Shown: positions 50,293-58,344 of the stretch, one piece after another
How the letters are laid out: each line of letters begins with the position of its first letter
How positions within the stretch are numbered: position 1 is the first letter of the stretch
Assembly (NCBI RefSeq): GCF_002911665.1
Contig: NZ_MTBP01000004.1
Location: 124,001-188,000, forward strand
From: Actinomadura rubteroloni
GTDB lineage: Bacteria; Actinomycetota; Actinomycetes; Streptosporangiales; Streptosporangiaceae
Length of the DNA stretch: 64,000 nt
Direction: 5' to 3'
Notes under the pieces: model-generated
The model's database searches: none
The model's input: the letters and a program-made list of their open reading frames with translations, nothing else
Told to the model about the DNA's origin: nothing
Position numbers and translations under genes: made by a program

Positions 50293-51129
50293 GTGACCGT
50301 TTCCGCCCCCGATGCGACCGCCGTGCTCGCCGACCTGCTCGCCGACGGCGAGGTCGTGGTGCTCAGCGGGGCGGGACTGTCCACCGAGTCCGGCATCCCG
50401 GACTACCGGGGCCCGGCGGCGCGCGGCCGGCCCGCCACGCCGATGACGTACCAGACGTTCGTCGGCAGTGAGGCCGCCCGGCGGCGGTACTGGGCGCGCA
50501 GCCACGTCGGGTGGCGGCACGTCACCGGCGCCGCGCCGAATGCCGGGCACCGCGCGGTCGCCGCGCTCCAGCGGCACGGCCTGCTCGCCGGGATCATCAC
50601 CCAGAACGTGGACGGCCTGCACCAGGCGGCGGGCGCCCGGGACGTCCTGGAACTGCACGGCGCCCTCGACCGCGTCGTCTGCCTCGGCTGCGGCGCCCGC
50701 ACGCCCCGCGCGGCGCTGGACGCCCGGCTGCGCGCCGCCAACCCCGGCTGGACGGCCGCCGCGGGAGCCGTCAACCCCGACGGCGACGTCGTCCTCGGCG
50801 ACGCGCAGGTCGCCGCCTTCCGGACCGTGGACTGCGCGGACTGCGGCGGCGTCCTCAAGCCGGACGTGGTGTTCTTCGGCGAGAACGTCGCGCGCCCGCT
50901 GGTCGAGCGGTGCTTCGCGCTGACCGAGCGGGCGGGGACGCTGCTCGTCCTCGGCACGTCGCTGACGGTCGAGTCCGGGTACCGGTTCGTGCGGCGGGCG
51001 GCGCGGCTGGCCGTCCCGGTCGCGATCGTGAACCAGGGGCCGACGCGGGGCGACGCGGACGCGCTCGTCCGCATCGACGCGCCGCTCGGCACGACGCTCA
51101 CCGGGCTGGCGGCGCGGCTGACCGCCTGA
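50293..51129 (+). CDS. Sir2-family NAD-dependent protein deacylase
   Basis: The 278-residue sirtuin has GAGLSTESGIPDYRG (NAD-binding), TQNVDGLHQAAG, catalytic His in LELHGAL, and zinc cysteines in VCLGCG and VDCADCGG. FFGENV and GTSLTVESGYRFVRRA complete the core. It removes acyl groups from lysines, using NAD. The GTG start at 50293 lies seven bases after CACTAT, which could be the -10 of a leaderless transcript. Confidence 0.94.
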   Translation: MTVSAPDATAVLADLLADGEVVVLSGAGLSTESGIPDYRGPAARGRPATPMTYQTFVGSEAARRRYWARSHVGWRHVTGAAPNAGHRAVAALQRHGLLAGIITQNVDGLHQAAGARDVLELHGALDRVVCLGCGARTPRAALDARLRAANPGWTAAAGAVNPDGDVVLGDAQVAAFRTVDCADCGGVLKPDVVFFGENVARPLVERCFALTERAGTLLVLGTSLTVESGYRFVRRAARLAVPVAIVNQGPTRGDADALVRIDAPLGTTLTGLAARLTA

Positions 51130-51168
51130 CCGGCGTGGCTACTTTCTGTACCCGTTGAGTGACATAGA

Positions 51169-51196
51169 GTTCACTGGCGGGTGATCCCGGGTGACC
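51169..51196. promoter_or_regulatory. candidate PHO box upstream of the phospholipase C-like gene
   Basis: On the reverse strand the stretch reads GGTCACCCGG-GATCACCCGCC-AGTGAAC: three TCACC-like units at about 10-11 base spacing. This resembles the direct-repeat PhoP sites of streptomycetes. The following gene is a phosphate-releasing exoenzyme, which supports the idea. Confidence 0.45.
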
Positions 51197-51301
51197 GGTT
51201 GTTTTCTCCCCGCATTCACGCCTCGTCTGCCGTGCGGCAGAAACGGCCATAAATCGTTCCTTGTCGGGTTAGTCCGCTTCTTCCAGAGGAGTGCAGCTCC
51301 C

Positions 51302-52738
51302 ATGCCCGACACCGCCACGCCCAGCCGCCGCCGCTTCCTGACCGCCGCCGGGGCCGCCACCGCCGCCGCCCTCGCCGCCGACGTCCTCCCGCCGAACGTC
51401 CGCCGCGCGCTCGCCGCCCCCGCCCGCCGCGCCGGCATGATCAGCGACATCGAGCACGTCGTGATCCTGATGCAGGAGAACCGCAGCTTCGACCACTACT
51501 TCGGAACGCTCCCCGGCGTCGCCGGCTTCGACGACCCCGACGCCCTCACGCTCGACACCGGGCGCTCGGTGTTCCACCAGCCCGACGACGTCAACCCGGC
51601 GGGCTACGTCCTGCCGTTCCACCTGGACACCGGGACGACCAGCGCGCAGGCCATCCCGTCCACCAGCCACGCCTGGGGCGTCCAGCACGCGGCGTGGAAC
51701 CACGGGAAGATGGACGCCTGGCTGCCCGCGCACCGCAAGGCCGACGGCGCCGACGGCCCCTACGTCATGGGCTACTACACCCGCGACGACATCCCGTTCC
51801 ACTTCGCGCTGGCCGAGCAGTTCACCGTCTGCGACCAGTACCACTGCTCGGTGTTCGGTCCGACGTGGCCCAACCGGCTGTACCTCATGAGCGCGAGCAT
51901 CGACCCGTCCGGCGAGCACGGCGGACCCGTCACGAGCAACGTCGCGCCCACGCCCTACACGTGGAAGACGTATCCGGAGGCGCTGACCGAGGCCGGTGTG
52001 ACGTGGAAGGTCTACCAGGAGGCCGATAACTACGGCTGCAATGTCCTGGAGCAGTTCAAGGCCTACCAGGACGCGCGGGTCAGCTCCACGCTCCACCGCA
52101 GCGCGCTGCGCACGTCCGAGGCCGGACGGTTCGAGTACGACGCCGCGCACGACCGCCTCCCGACCGTCTCGTGGATCATCCCGACCAGTTACCAGTCCGA
52201 GCACCCGGACTACACGCCCGCCGCCGGGGCCGACTTCATCGCGAGCAAGATCGACGCCATCGCCGCCAACCCGGACGTCTGGGCCAAGACGGTCTTCATC
52301 CTCACCTACGACGAGAACGACGGCCTTTTCGACCACGTCCCGCCGCCCACGCCGCCGGATGGCACCCCGGACGAGTTCATCGGCGGCCTCCCCATCGGCG
52401 GCGGCTTCCGCGTGCCGTGCGTGATCGTCTCGCCGTGGACGCGCGGCGGCTGGGTCGCGAGCGAGAAGTTCGACCACACCTCGCCGCTGCGGTTCCTGGA
52501 ACGGCTGACCGGCGTCGCGATCCCGAACCTCACCGCCTGGCGCCGCCGGACGTTCGGCGACCTGACCTCGGCGTTCGGGTTCGCGTCCGCCGCCCGGTTC
52601 CCCAGCCTGCCGAACACGAAGCGGGAGCTGGCACGGGCGATCGGGAACGTCGAGACCCTGCCCGCGCCGAGGCTGCCCGGCGCGAAGCAGAAGCGTCCCG
52701 TCCAGGAGCGCGGCGATCGCCCGCGCCCGCGCGGCTGA
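51302..52738 (+). CDS. Tat-exported phospholipase C / phosphoesterase family protein
   Basis: The 478-residue protein starts with a twin-arginine signal (SRRRFLTAAGAATAAALAA). It has VILMQENRSFDHYFGTLPGV (metal-binding, with the ENRSFDHYFG signature), FGPTWPNRLYLMSAS and FILTYDENDGLFDHVPPPTPP, all typical of the phospholipase C/acid phosphatase superfamily. It is secreted folded and releases phosphate from phospholipids or organic esters. ATG 51302 follows GAGGAG. About 170 bases of upstream DNA hold a possible PHO box. Confidence 0.93.
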   Translation: MPDTATPSRRRFLTAAGAATAAALAADVLPPNVRRALAAPARRAGMISDIEHVVILMQENRSFDHYFGTLPGVAGFDDPDALTLDTGRSVFHQPDDVNPAGYVLPFHLDTGTTSAQAIPSTSHAWGVQHAAWNHGKMDAWLPAHRKADGADGPYVMGYYTRDDIPFHFALAEQFTVCDQYHCSVFGPTWPNRLYLMSASIDPSGEHGGPVTSNVAPTPYTWKTYPEALTEAGVTWKVYQEADNYGCNVLEQFKAYQDARVSSTLHRSALRTSEAGRFEYDAAHDRLPTVSWIIPTSYQSEHPDYTPAAGADFIASKIDAIAANPDVWAKTVFILTYDENDGLFDHVPPPTPPDGTPDEFIGGLPIGGGFRVPCVIVSPWTRGGWVASEKFDHTSPLRFLERLTGVAIPNLTAWRRRTFGDLTSAFGFASAARFPSLPNTKRELARAIGNVETLPAPRLPGAKQKRPVQERGDRPRPRG

Positions 52739-52741
52739 CGG

Positions 52742-53923
52742 TCAGCGGCGGCGCAGCAGGAGCAGGAACGCCGTCAGCGCCACCAGCGCGACCGCGCCCG
52801 TGAACGTCAGGCCCGCCGTGCGCAGGCCCCACGCGTGCGCGGCCACGCCCACCAGGATCACCGGGACCGAGATGCCGACATAGGCGACGACGAAGAAGCT
52901 GGACACCGTCTCGGCGCGCCGGGCGGCGGGGCTCGCCTCGCTGATCGCCGTCATCCCGGCGCGGAAGCCGAGGCCCTGCCCGATCCCGACGACGACCGTG
53001 CCGAGGACGAGCGGCGCGAGCGTGCTCGTCGCCAAGGCGGCGGCGATCGCGCCCAGCCCGGCGATCAGCACGACGCCGCCGAGCCGCAGCGCCAGCCGTC
53101 CCGGCACGCGGGACAGGGCCGTCTGCCCGAGGATCGAGCCCGCGAACATCGAGAACACGACCGCCCCGGCGACCGCGCGGTTCGTCAGGTGCAGCAGCGT
53201 CGCGAGGAAGCCCGGCTCGATCGCGGTGAGGAGGCCGAACACCGAGAACGCCGCGAACACCGCCAGCGCCGCGGGGACGAACACCGGCCGCACCTCCGGC
53301 GGCACGCCCGGCCGCTGCGGGCGCGGCAGCTCGTGGCGCGGCGCGGCGACGGTCTCCGGCGTCCGCCACACGCCGACGGCCGCGACGGCCAGCAGCGCCA
53401 GGTGGACCAGGAACGGCAGGCGCAGCGGCGCGGGCGCGTACTCGGCGAGCAGCCCGGCCAGCAGCGGGCCCATGCCGAGCCCGAGCATGTTGACGGCCGT
53501 CGCGAGCATCGCCGCGCGCGGCCGGTGCCGGGGGGCGACGAGTTCGACGAGCGCGACCGTCCCGGTGCCGGTGAGGAAGCCGGCGGACACGCCGGACACC
53601 AGCCGCCCGGCGATCAGCACCGGGATCCCGCCGTCGGTGAGGAACAGCACGGCCGACAGCGCGGACGTCGCGAGCGCGGCCAGCAGCAGCGGGCGGCGGC
53701 CGAGCACGTCGGAGGCGCGGCCGAACAGCAGCAGCGCCAGCAGGACCCCGCCCGCGTACACCGCGTAGATGACGGTGGTCATCAGGTTCGAGAAGCCGAA
53801 CTGCTGCTGGTAGAGCCCGTACAGCGGTGTCGGAAGCGTCGTGCCGAGCATGCCCACGGTGAAGGCGAAGGCGACGAACACCACGCCCGCGCGTGCCGTG
53901 GGACGTTCGGTGGATCGATCCAT
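52742..53923 (-). CDS. MFS transporter (drug efflux type)
   Basis: The 393-residue protein has 12 predicted helices. The motif-A-like loop is LFGRASDVLGRRPLLL, and TPLYGLYQQQFGFSNLMTTVIYAVYAGGVLLALLLFG is characteristic of a widespread actinobacterial exporter subfamily. ATG 53923 follows AAGGACT; a GTG at 53941 is the alternative. It is divergent from a LysR regulator, which probably controls it. Confidence 0.92.
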   Translation of the reverse strand: MDRSTERPTARAGVVFVAFAFTVGMLGTTLPTPLYGLYQQQFGFSNLMTTVIYAVYAGGVLLALLLFGRASDVLGRRPLLLAALATSALSAVLFLTDGGIPVLIAGRLVSGVSAGFLTGTGTVALVELVAPRHRPRAAMLATAVNMLGLGMGPLLAGLLAEYAPAPLRLPFLVHLALLAVAAVGVWRTPETVAAPRHELPRPQRPGVPPEVRPVFVPAALAVFAAFSVFGLLTAIEPGFLATLLHLTNRAVAGAVVFSMFAGSILGQTALSRVPGRLALRLGGVVLIAGLGAIAAALATSTLAPLVLGTVVVGIGQGLGFRAGMTAISEASPAARRAETVSSFFVVAYVGISVPVILVGVAAHAWGLRTAGLTFTGAVALVALTAFLLLLRRR

Positions 53924-54018
53924 AGTCCTTGGAGTGCTCACGAGAGATCAGGATGAACGTCCGAGGAGGCATCTATCCAACAGATTCTTCCCATAGCTTC
54001 GATCGGTACCATCCATCC

Positions 54019-54888
54019 ATGGAGCTGCGCCAACTCGGGCATTTCGTTGCGGTCGCCGAGGAACGGCACTTCACGCGGGCGGCGCGGCGCGTCCACCTCG
54101 TCCAGTCGAGCCTGTCGAGTTCGCTGCGCGCGCTGGAGCGGGAGTTGGGGGCGGAGCTGCTGGTCCGCAACAGCCGCCGGGTCGAGCTGACCGAGGCGGG
54201 CCGGGCGCTGCTGCCCGCCGCCCGCCGCGCGCTCGCCGCCGCCCGGGACGGCCGCGACGCCGTCGACGCGGTGCGCGGCCTGCTGCGCGGACACCTCGCG
54301 ATCGGCGCCATCCAGTCGTTCGGCGCGATCGACCCGCTCGCGCTCATCGCCCGCTACCACCGCGCCTACCCCGGCGTCACGCTGCGGCTGCGCACCGCGA
54401 GCGTGGACGCGCTGGCCGCCGCCGTCGCCGACGGGGAACTGGACGTCGCGTTCCTCGGCCTCCCGATGCGGGCGCGCCCGCTGCGGCTCGTCCCGGTCGC
54501 GACGGAATCGGTGGTGCTGGCCGTCCCGGCGGACGATCCGCTCGCGGAGGAGACGGTGGTCGACCTGGCCGGGCTCGGCGACCGCGAGTTCGTGGAGTTC
54601 CGGGCCGACTCGGCGCTGCGCGCGCTGATCGACCGCCGCTGCGCCGAGATCGGGCTGCACCGCCGCGCGTCCTGCGAGGTGGACCTCATCCCCGACCTGG
54701 TCGATCTCATCGCCGAAGGGCTCGGGATCGCGCTGGTGCCCCGGTCGGCACTGCGCCGCGCCGGGCCGCGCGTCGTCGCGGTCGGCGTCGAGCCGGAGAT
54801 CCCGTTCGAGCTGGCGGTCGCCACGGCGGCGGACCGCCCGCCCGCGCCCGCGACGGCCGCGTTCCTGGCAATGCTGCCGGGCGCCTGA
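54019..54888 (+). CDS. LysR-family transcriptional regulator
   Basis: The 289-residue protein has the LysR HTH (MELRQLGHFVAVAEERHFTRAARRVHLVQSSLSSSLRALERELG) and an effector domain (AIGAIQSFGAIDPLALIARYHRAYPGVTLRL). ATG 54019 is the canonical MELRQL start; the upstream in-frame GTG adds 30 atypical residues. It likely regulates the divergent MFS exporter. Confidence 0.93.
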   Translation: MELRQLGHFVAVAEERHFTRAARRVHLVQSSLSSSLRALERELGAELLVRNSRRVELTEAGRALLPAARRALAAARDGRDAVDAVRGLLRGHLAIGAIQSFGAIDPLALIARYHRAYPGVTLRLRTASVDALAAAVADGELDVAFLGLPMRARPLRLVPVATESVVLAVPADDPLAEETVVDLAGLGDREFVEFRADSALRALIDRRCAEIGLHRRASCEVDLIPDLVDLIAEGLGIALVPRSALRRAGPRVVAVGVEPEIPFELAVATAADRPPAPATAAFLAMLPGA

Positions 54889-55076
54889 CCGGCCGATTCG
54901 GGACGCGGCCGGGCGCACGCGAGAGTCGGCGCGCCGGAGGGCCGCCCGGAGCGACGGACCGTCACGGCATGGTCACGCCGCCACGGTTCGTCGTCGTCGG
55001 GCCTGCGGGGAGCAAAGTCCCTTCAAACGCTCCATGTGAGATCTCTCTCACGGTAAAGTGGCAGGTCAAGGCCTGT

Positions 55077-55114
55077 TTAACATGCCGTTCACATATGAGC
55101 AACAGGTGTGAAAT
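55077..55114. promoter_or_regulatory. candidate GlnR box upstream of glnII
   Basis: Four pentamers with exact 11-base spacing: TTAAC (55077), TTCAC (55088), GCAAC (55099), GAAAT (55110). Actinobacterial GlnR sites are alternating GTnAC / GAAAC pentamers, each separated by six bases. The match is imperfect, but spacing and position before a nitrogen-assimilation gene fit. Confidence 0.55.
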
Positions 55115-55173
55115 GCCCGGTTGCCATCCTCGCTGTCGGTCACCACAGGCGGGCATGACGAAGGGAACCGACG

Positions 55174-56193
55174 TTGAGCTACAAGGCCGAGTACATCTGG
55201 ATCGACGGGACCGAGCCGTCCGCCAAGCTCCGGTCCAAGACCAGGATCCTCCCCGACGGCGCGGACCTGCCGGACTGGGGCTTCGACGGCTCCAGCACCA
55301 ACCAGGCCCCCGGTGACAACTCGGACTGCGTGCTCAAGCCCGTCCTGGCCGTCCCGGACCCGATCCGCGGCGGCGAGCACAAGCTGGTGCTCTGCGAGGT
55401 CTACCTCGTGGACGGCACGCCGCACCCGACCAACAACCGCGCCAAGCTGCGCCCGGTCGCCGAGAAGTACGCCGCGCAGGAGTCCTGGTTCGGCATCGAG
55501 CAGGAGTACACGTTCTTCCAGGCGGGCCGTCCGCTCGGCTTCCCCGAGACCGGCTTCCCCGCCCCGCAGGGCCCGTACTACTGCGGCGTCGGCGCCGACG
55601 AGGTCTTCGGCCGCGAGATCGTCGAGGAGCACCTGGAGGCGTGCCTCATCGCGGGCATCAAGGTCTCCGGCATCAACGCCGAGGTCATGCCCGGCCAGTG
55701 GGAGTTCCAGATCGGCCCGGCGAGCCCGCTGGAGGTCTCCGACCACCTGTGGCTCGCGCGCTGGCTGCTCTACCGCATCGCCGAGGACCACGACGTCGCC
55801 GCCAGCATCGACGCCAAGCCGGTGAAGGGCGACTGGAACGGCGCGGGCGCGCACACCAACTTCTCCACCAAGGCGATGCGCGAGAGCTACGACGCGATCG
55901 TCACCGCGTGCGAGTCGCTCGGCGCCGAGGGCAAGGTCGAGGAGCACATCGCCGGGTACGGCGAAGGCATCGCCGACCGCCTCACCGGCCTGCACGAGAC
56001 CGCGCCGTTCAACGAGTACAGCTACGGCGTCTCCAACCGCGGCGCCTCGGTGCGCATCCCGTGGCAGGTCGAGGTGGAGAAGAAGGGCTACATCGAGGAC
56101 CGTCGCCCGAACGCCAACATCGACCCGTACAACGTCACGCGCCTGCTGGTGAACACCTGCTGCGAGGCGCTGGAGAAGGCCGGCCAGGTCTGA
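55174..56193 (+). CDS. glnII: glutamine synthetase type II
   Basis: The 339-residue protein is the eukaryote-like GSII found in streptomycetes, rhizobia and relatives. It makes glutamine from glutamate, ammonia and ATP. Signatures: YIWIDGTEPSAKLRSKTRIL, WGFDGSSTNQAPGDNSDC, FGIEQEYTF, VMPGQWEFQIGP and NGAGAHTNFSTKAMRE. The start is TTG 55174, behind AAGGGA. A GlnR-like repeat lies about 60-100 bases upstream and a strong terminator follows. Confidence 0.96.
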   Translation: MSYKAEYIWIDGTEPSAKLRSKTRILPDGADLPDWGFDGSSTNQAPGDNSDCVLKPVLAVPDPIRGGEHKLVLCEVYLVDGTPHPTNNRAKLRPVAEKYAAQESWFGIEQEYTFFQAGRPLGFPETGFPAPQGPYYCGVGADEVFGREIVEEHLEACLIAGIKVSGINAEVMPGQWEFQIGPASPLEVSDHLWLARWLLYRIAEDHDVAASIDAKPVKGDWNGAGAHTNFSTKAMRESYDAIVTACESLGAEGKVEEHIAGYGEGIADRLTGLHETAPFNEYSYGVSNRGASVRIPWQVEVEKKGYIEDRRPNANIDPYNVTRLLVNTCCEALEKAGQV

Positions 56194-56228
56194 TCCCCCC
56201 GTCCGGCGCCGCCGCGCCGGATCTCGTG

Positions 56229-56264
56229 CCGAGAGGCCCCGGAGTCCGCTCCGGGGCCTCTCGG
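56229..56264. terminator. strong hairpin terminator after glnII
   Basis: Perfect 16-bp stem CCGAGAGGCCCCGGAG / CTCCGGGGCCTCTCGG with loop TCCG, 35 bases after the glnII stop. Confidence 0.88.
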
Positions 56265-56368
56265 CCGTTCGGCGCCCCGCCTCAAATGACGACAAAGAGC
56301 GGAAAGGGCGAGCGTTCGGCGCGGTCACGGGGGGTAGTTCACCGATGACCGAACCGGGGGGAGGGGTC

Positions 56369-56989
56369 ATGGGCTCAGGCGCGTCGGAACACCGGCGCCG
56401 GGCGGCGCGCGGGACGCGGCCGCCCGCCTCCTACCGGCGCTCGTACCGCTGCCGGACGGCCCTGGACCGCGCCCCCGAGCGCGCCGTGCGCCGCTACGAC
56501 GACTTCGTCGCCCTGCACGAGCGGTGGGCCGAGGAACCGGAGATCGACGTCCGCCGCGTCTGGTGGTGCGGCGTGGCGCTGGCGTTCGCGGCGGCGGCGC
56601 TCGCGGCCTCGGCGGCGTTCCTCGGCCGCGCGCTGTTCGGCGTCCCGGTCCCGGCGTTCCTCGACGCCGAGGCGGGGCCGGGCTCGGCGGGCCTCACCTA
56701 CGGGGTCTGCGCGGGGGCCGTCACGATCCAGGCGACCGCGCTGCTGCACGTCCTGTCCGGGACGGCCGAGCGCCCGGTGCGGTCGTTCGCGTGGACGGGC
56801 GCGCTCGTCGTCGTCATCGCGGCGCTGCTGCCGCTGACCGTGCGCGGGGACGTCCGGGCGATGGTCGCGACCGCCGCGCTGAACCTCGCGGGCGGGACGC
56901 TGATCGTCGGGATGATGACGCTCGTGGGCGCGGCGTCGCGGGAGTGGCCGGACGTCCGGCGCCGCCGCCGTCGTCGCTGGCGCCACTGA
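56369..56989 (+). CDS. DUF6069-like four-helix membrane protein
   Basis: A basic N-terminal cytoplasmic stretch precedes four hydrophobic helices (VWWCGVALAFAAAALAASAAF; GLTYGVCAGAVTIQATALLHVL; SFAWTGALVVVIAALLPL; TAALNLAGGTLIVGMMTLVGAA) and an Arg-rich end. The helix order and the segment RPVRSFAWTGALVVVIAALLP fit DUF6069. Function is unknown. ATG 56369 has the strong RBS GGGGGAGGGG; ATG 56345 is possible for a leaderless transcript. Confidence 0.7.
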   Translation: MGSGASEHRRRAARGTRPPASYRRSYRCRTALDRAPERAVRRYDDFVALHERWAEEPEIDVRRVWWCGVALAFAAAALAASAAFLGRALFGVPVPAFLDAEAGPGSAGLTYGVCAGAVTIQATALLHVLSGTAERPVRSFAWTGALVVVIAALLPLTVRGDVRAMVATAALNLAGGTLIVGMMTLVGAASREWPDVRRRRRRRWRH

Positions 56990-57180
56990 TCCACCGAGAC
57001 GACCGGGCGGTCACGAATTCCTCGCGCGCGTCGCGCCTTACCGCACGCTTGTCAACGTTATTTAACACGCACTTCATCGGCTGGAGATTTCCCCGGATCG
57101 GTGACCAGGATAGAAATACCCTACGGCGAGCACCGACCGGCTCCGGTCAATCGGCCCTCGCGTCCGGACACCTCCTGGAG

Positions 57181-58206
57181 ATGGATGATAAAGAAATGAT
57201 TCGCTCCCCCCGGACGCTGCGCACCGCGGCCGTCAACGTCGCCCACAAGGTCCTGTACGGCGGTCTGGCCGACCTGCGGCCCATGCCGGCCGACACGGCG
57301 GACGGCTCCGTCCGCCGCTACCGGCCGCCCCGGGGGGTGGTGCCCGCCGGGCCGCCCGTCCTGTTCGTCCCGTCGCCCGCCGCGCCCGCGCGCTGCTACG
57401 ACCTGCGCCGGGGGTGCAGCCTCGCCGAGCACGTCGTGAACGCCGGACGGCTGAGCAACCTCCTCGACCCCGGCGCTGACCTGGACCTGGAAACACTGGC
57501 GGGGACGGTCCTGCCGGACGCGGTCCGGGAGGTCAGCGCCGCCGCGGGCGGGCAGCCCGTCCAACTCGTCGGCTGGTGCCTCGGCGGGCTGGCCGCGCTG
57601 CTGGCCGCCGCCGCCGACCCGGACCTGCCGATCGCGTCGGTCGCGGTGATCGCGACGCCGGTGGACGCCGCCGCCGTCCGCCGCGCCGTCCCGCTCGGCG
57701 GCGGCATGGCGCACACGGCGCTGAAACGGGCCCGGCGGCTCACCGGCATCGACAATTCACTGCTGCGGCCCTACCGGACGATCACGCATCTGGACGACGC
57801 GGAATTCCTCGCCCAGGCCGAGGCCGTCGACCATTTCGCGAACATCGCCGCCGGGCCGTCGGCCGCCGAAATCTACCGGACGCTCCTGCGCGGCAACGCG
57901 TTCGCCCGCGACGGCGTCGAGATCGCGGGCCGCCGCGTCGGGCTGGACGACGTGCGCGTCCCGGTGCTGGCCGTCGCGGGGGAGGCCGACGAGGTCGCGC
58001 CCGTCGCGTCCGTCCGGCCGCTGACCCGGCTGCTGCCGCGCGCCCCGCAGGTGCGGTTCGCGGTCGCGCCGGGCGGGCACCTCGGCGTCCTCACCGGCCG
58101 GTCCGCCCGCCGCACCACGTGGGCGCACCTGGGCCGCTGGCTGGACGAGGGCACCGTCCGGCACGGCATCCGCGCGCCCCGCCGGGTGGCCGCCGCCTCC
58201 GGCTGA
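57181..58206 (+). CDS. alpha/beta hydrolase, PHA-synthase-like, with cysteine nucleophile
   Basis: The 341-residue protein resembles PhaC-type alpha/beta hydrolases. The nucleophile elbow is GWCLGG with Cys133 in place of Ser, as in polyhydroxyalkanoate synthases. PVLFVPSPAAPARCYDLRRG, SLAEHVVNAGR, RVPVLAVAGEADEVAPV (Asp) and APGGHLGVLTGR (His) give the rest of the triad. A Cys nucleophile suits acyl transfer or polymerisation from a thioester better than hydrolysis. It precedes a PKS-like gene and probably handles its acyl product. The exact ATG (57181 or 57196) is uncertain. Confidence 0.85.
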   Translation: MDDKEMIRSPRTLRTAAVNVAHKVLYGGLADLRPMPADTADGSVRRYRPPRGVVPAGPPVLFVPSPAAPARCYDLRRGCSLAEHVVNAGRLSNLLDPGADLDLETLAGTVLPDAVREVSAAAGGQPVQLVGWCLGGLAALLAAAADPDLPIASVAVIATPVDAAAVRRAVPLGGGMAHTALKRARRLTGIDNSLLRPYRTITHLDDAEFLAQAEAVDHFANIAAGPSAAEIYRTLLRGNAFARDGVEIAGRRVGLDDVRVPVLAVAGEADEVAPVASVRPLTRLLPRAPQVRFAVAPGGHLGVLTGRSARRTTWAHLGRWLDEGTVRHGIRAPRRVAAASG

Positions 58207-58344
58207 CGCGCCCCGCCCCCGGTTTCGCGCGGATTCCGCCATCCCTGGTGTGTCGTCCCTGCGATCACATCGTCACCGAACGTAGTGTGGCGCACCGGTT
58301 CGCACGAGTCCCGGCCGGGGCGAGGGATGGCGGAAGGGCGGCGG

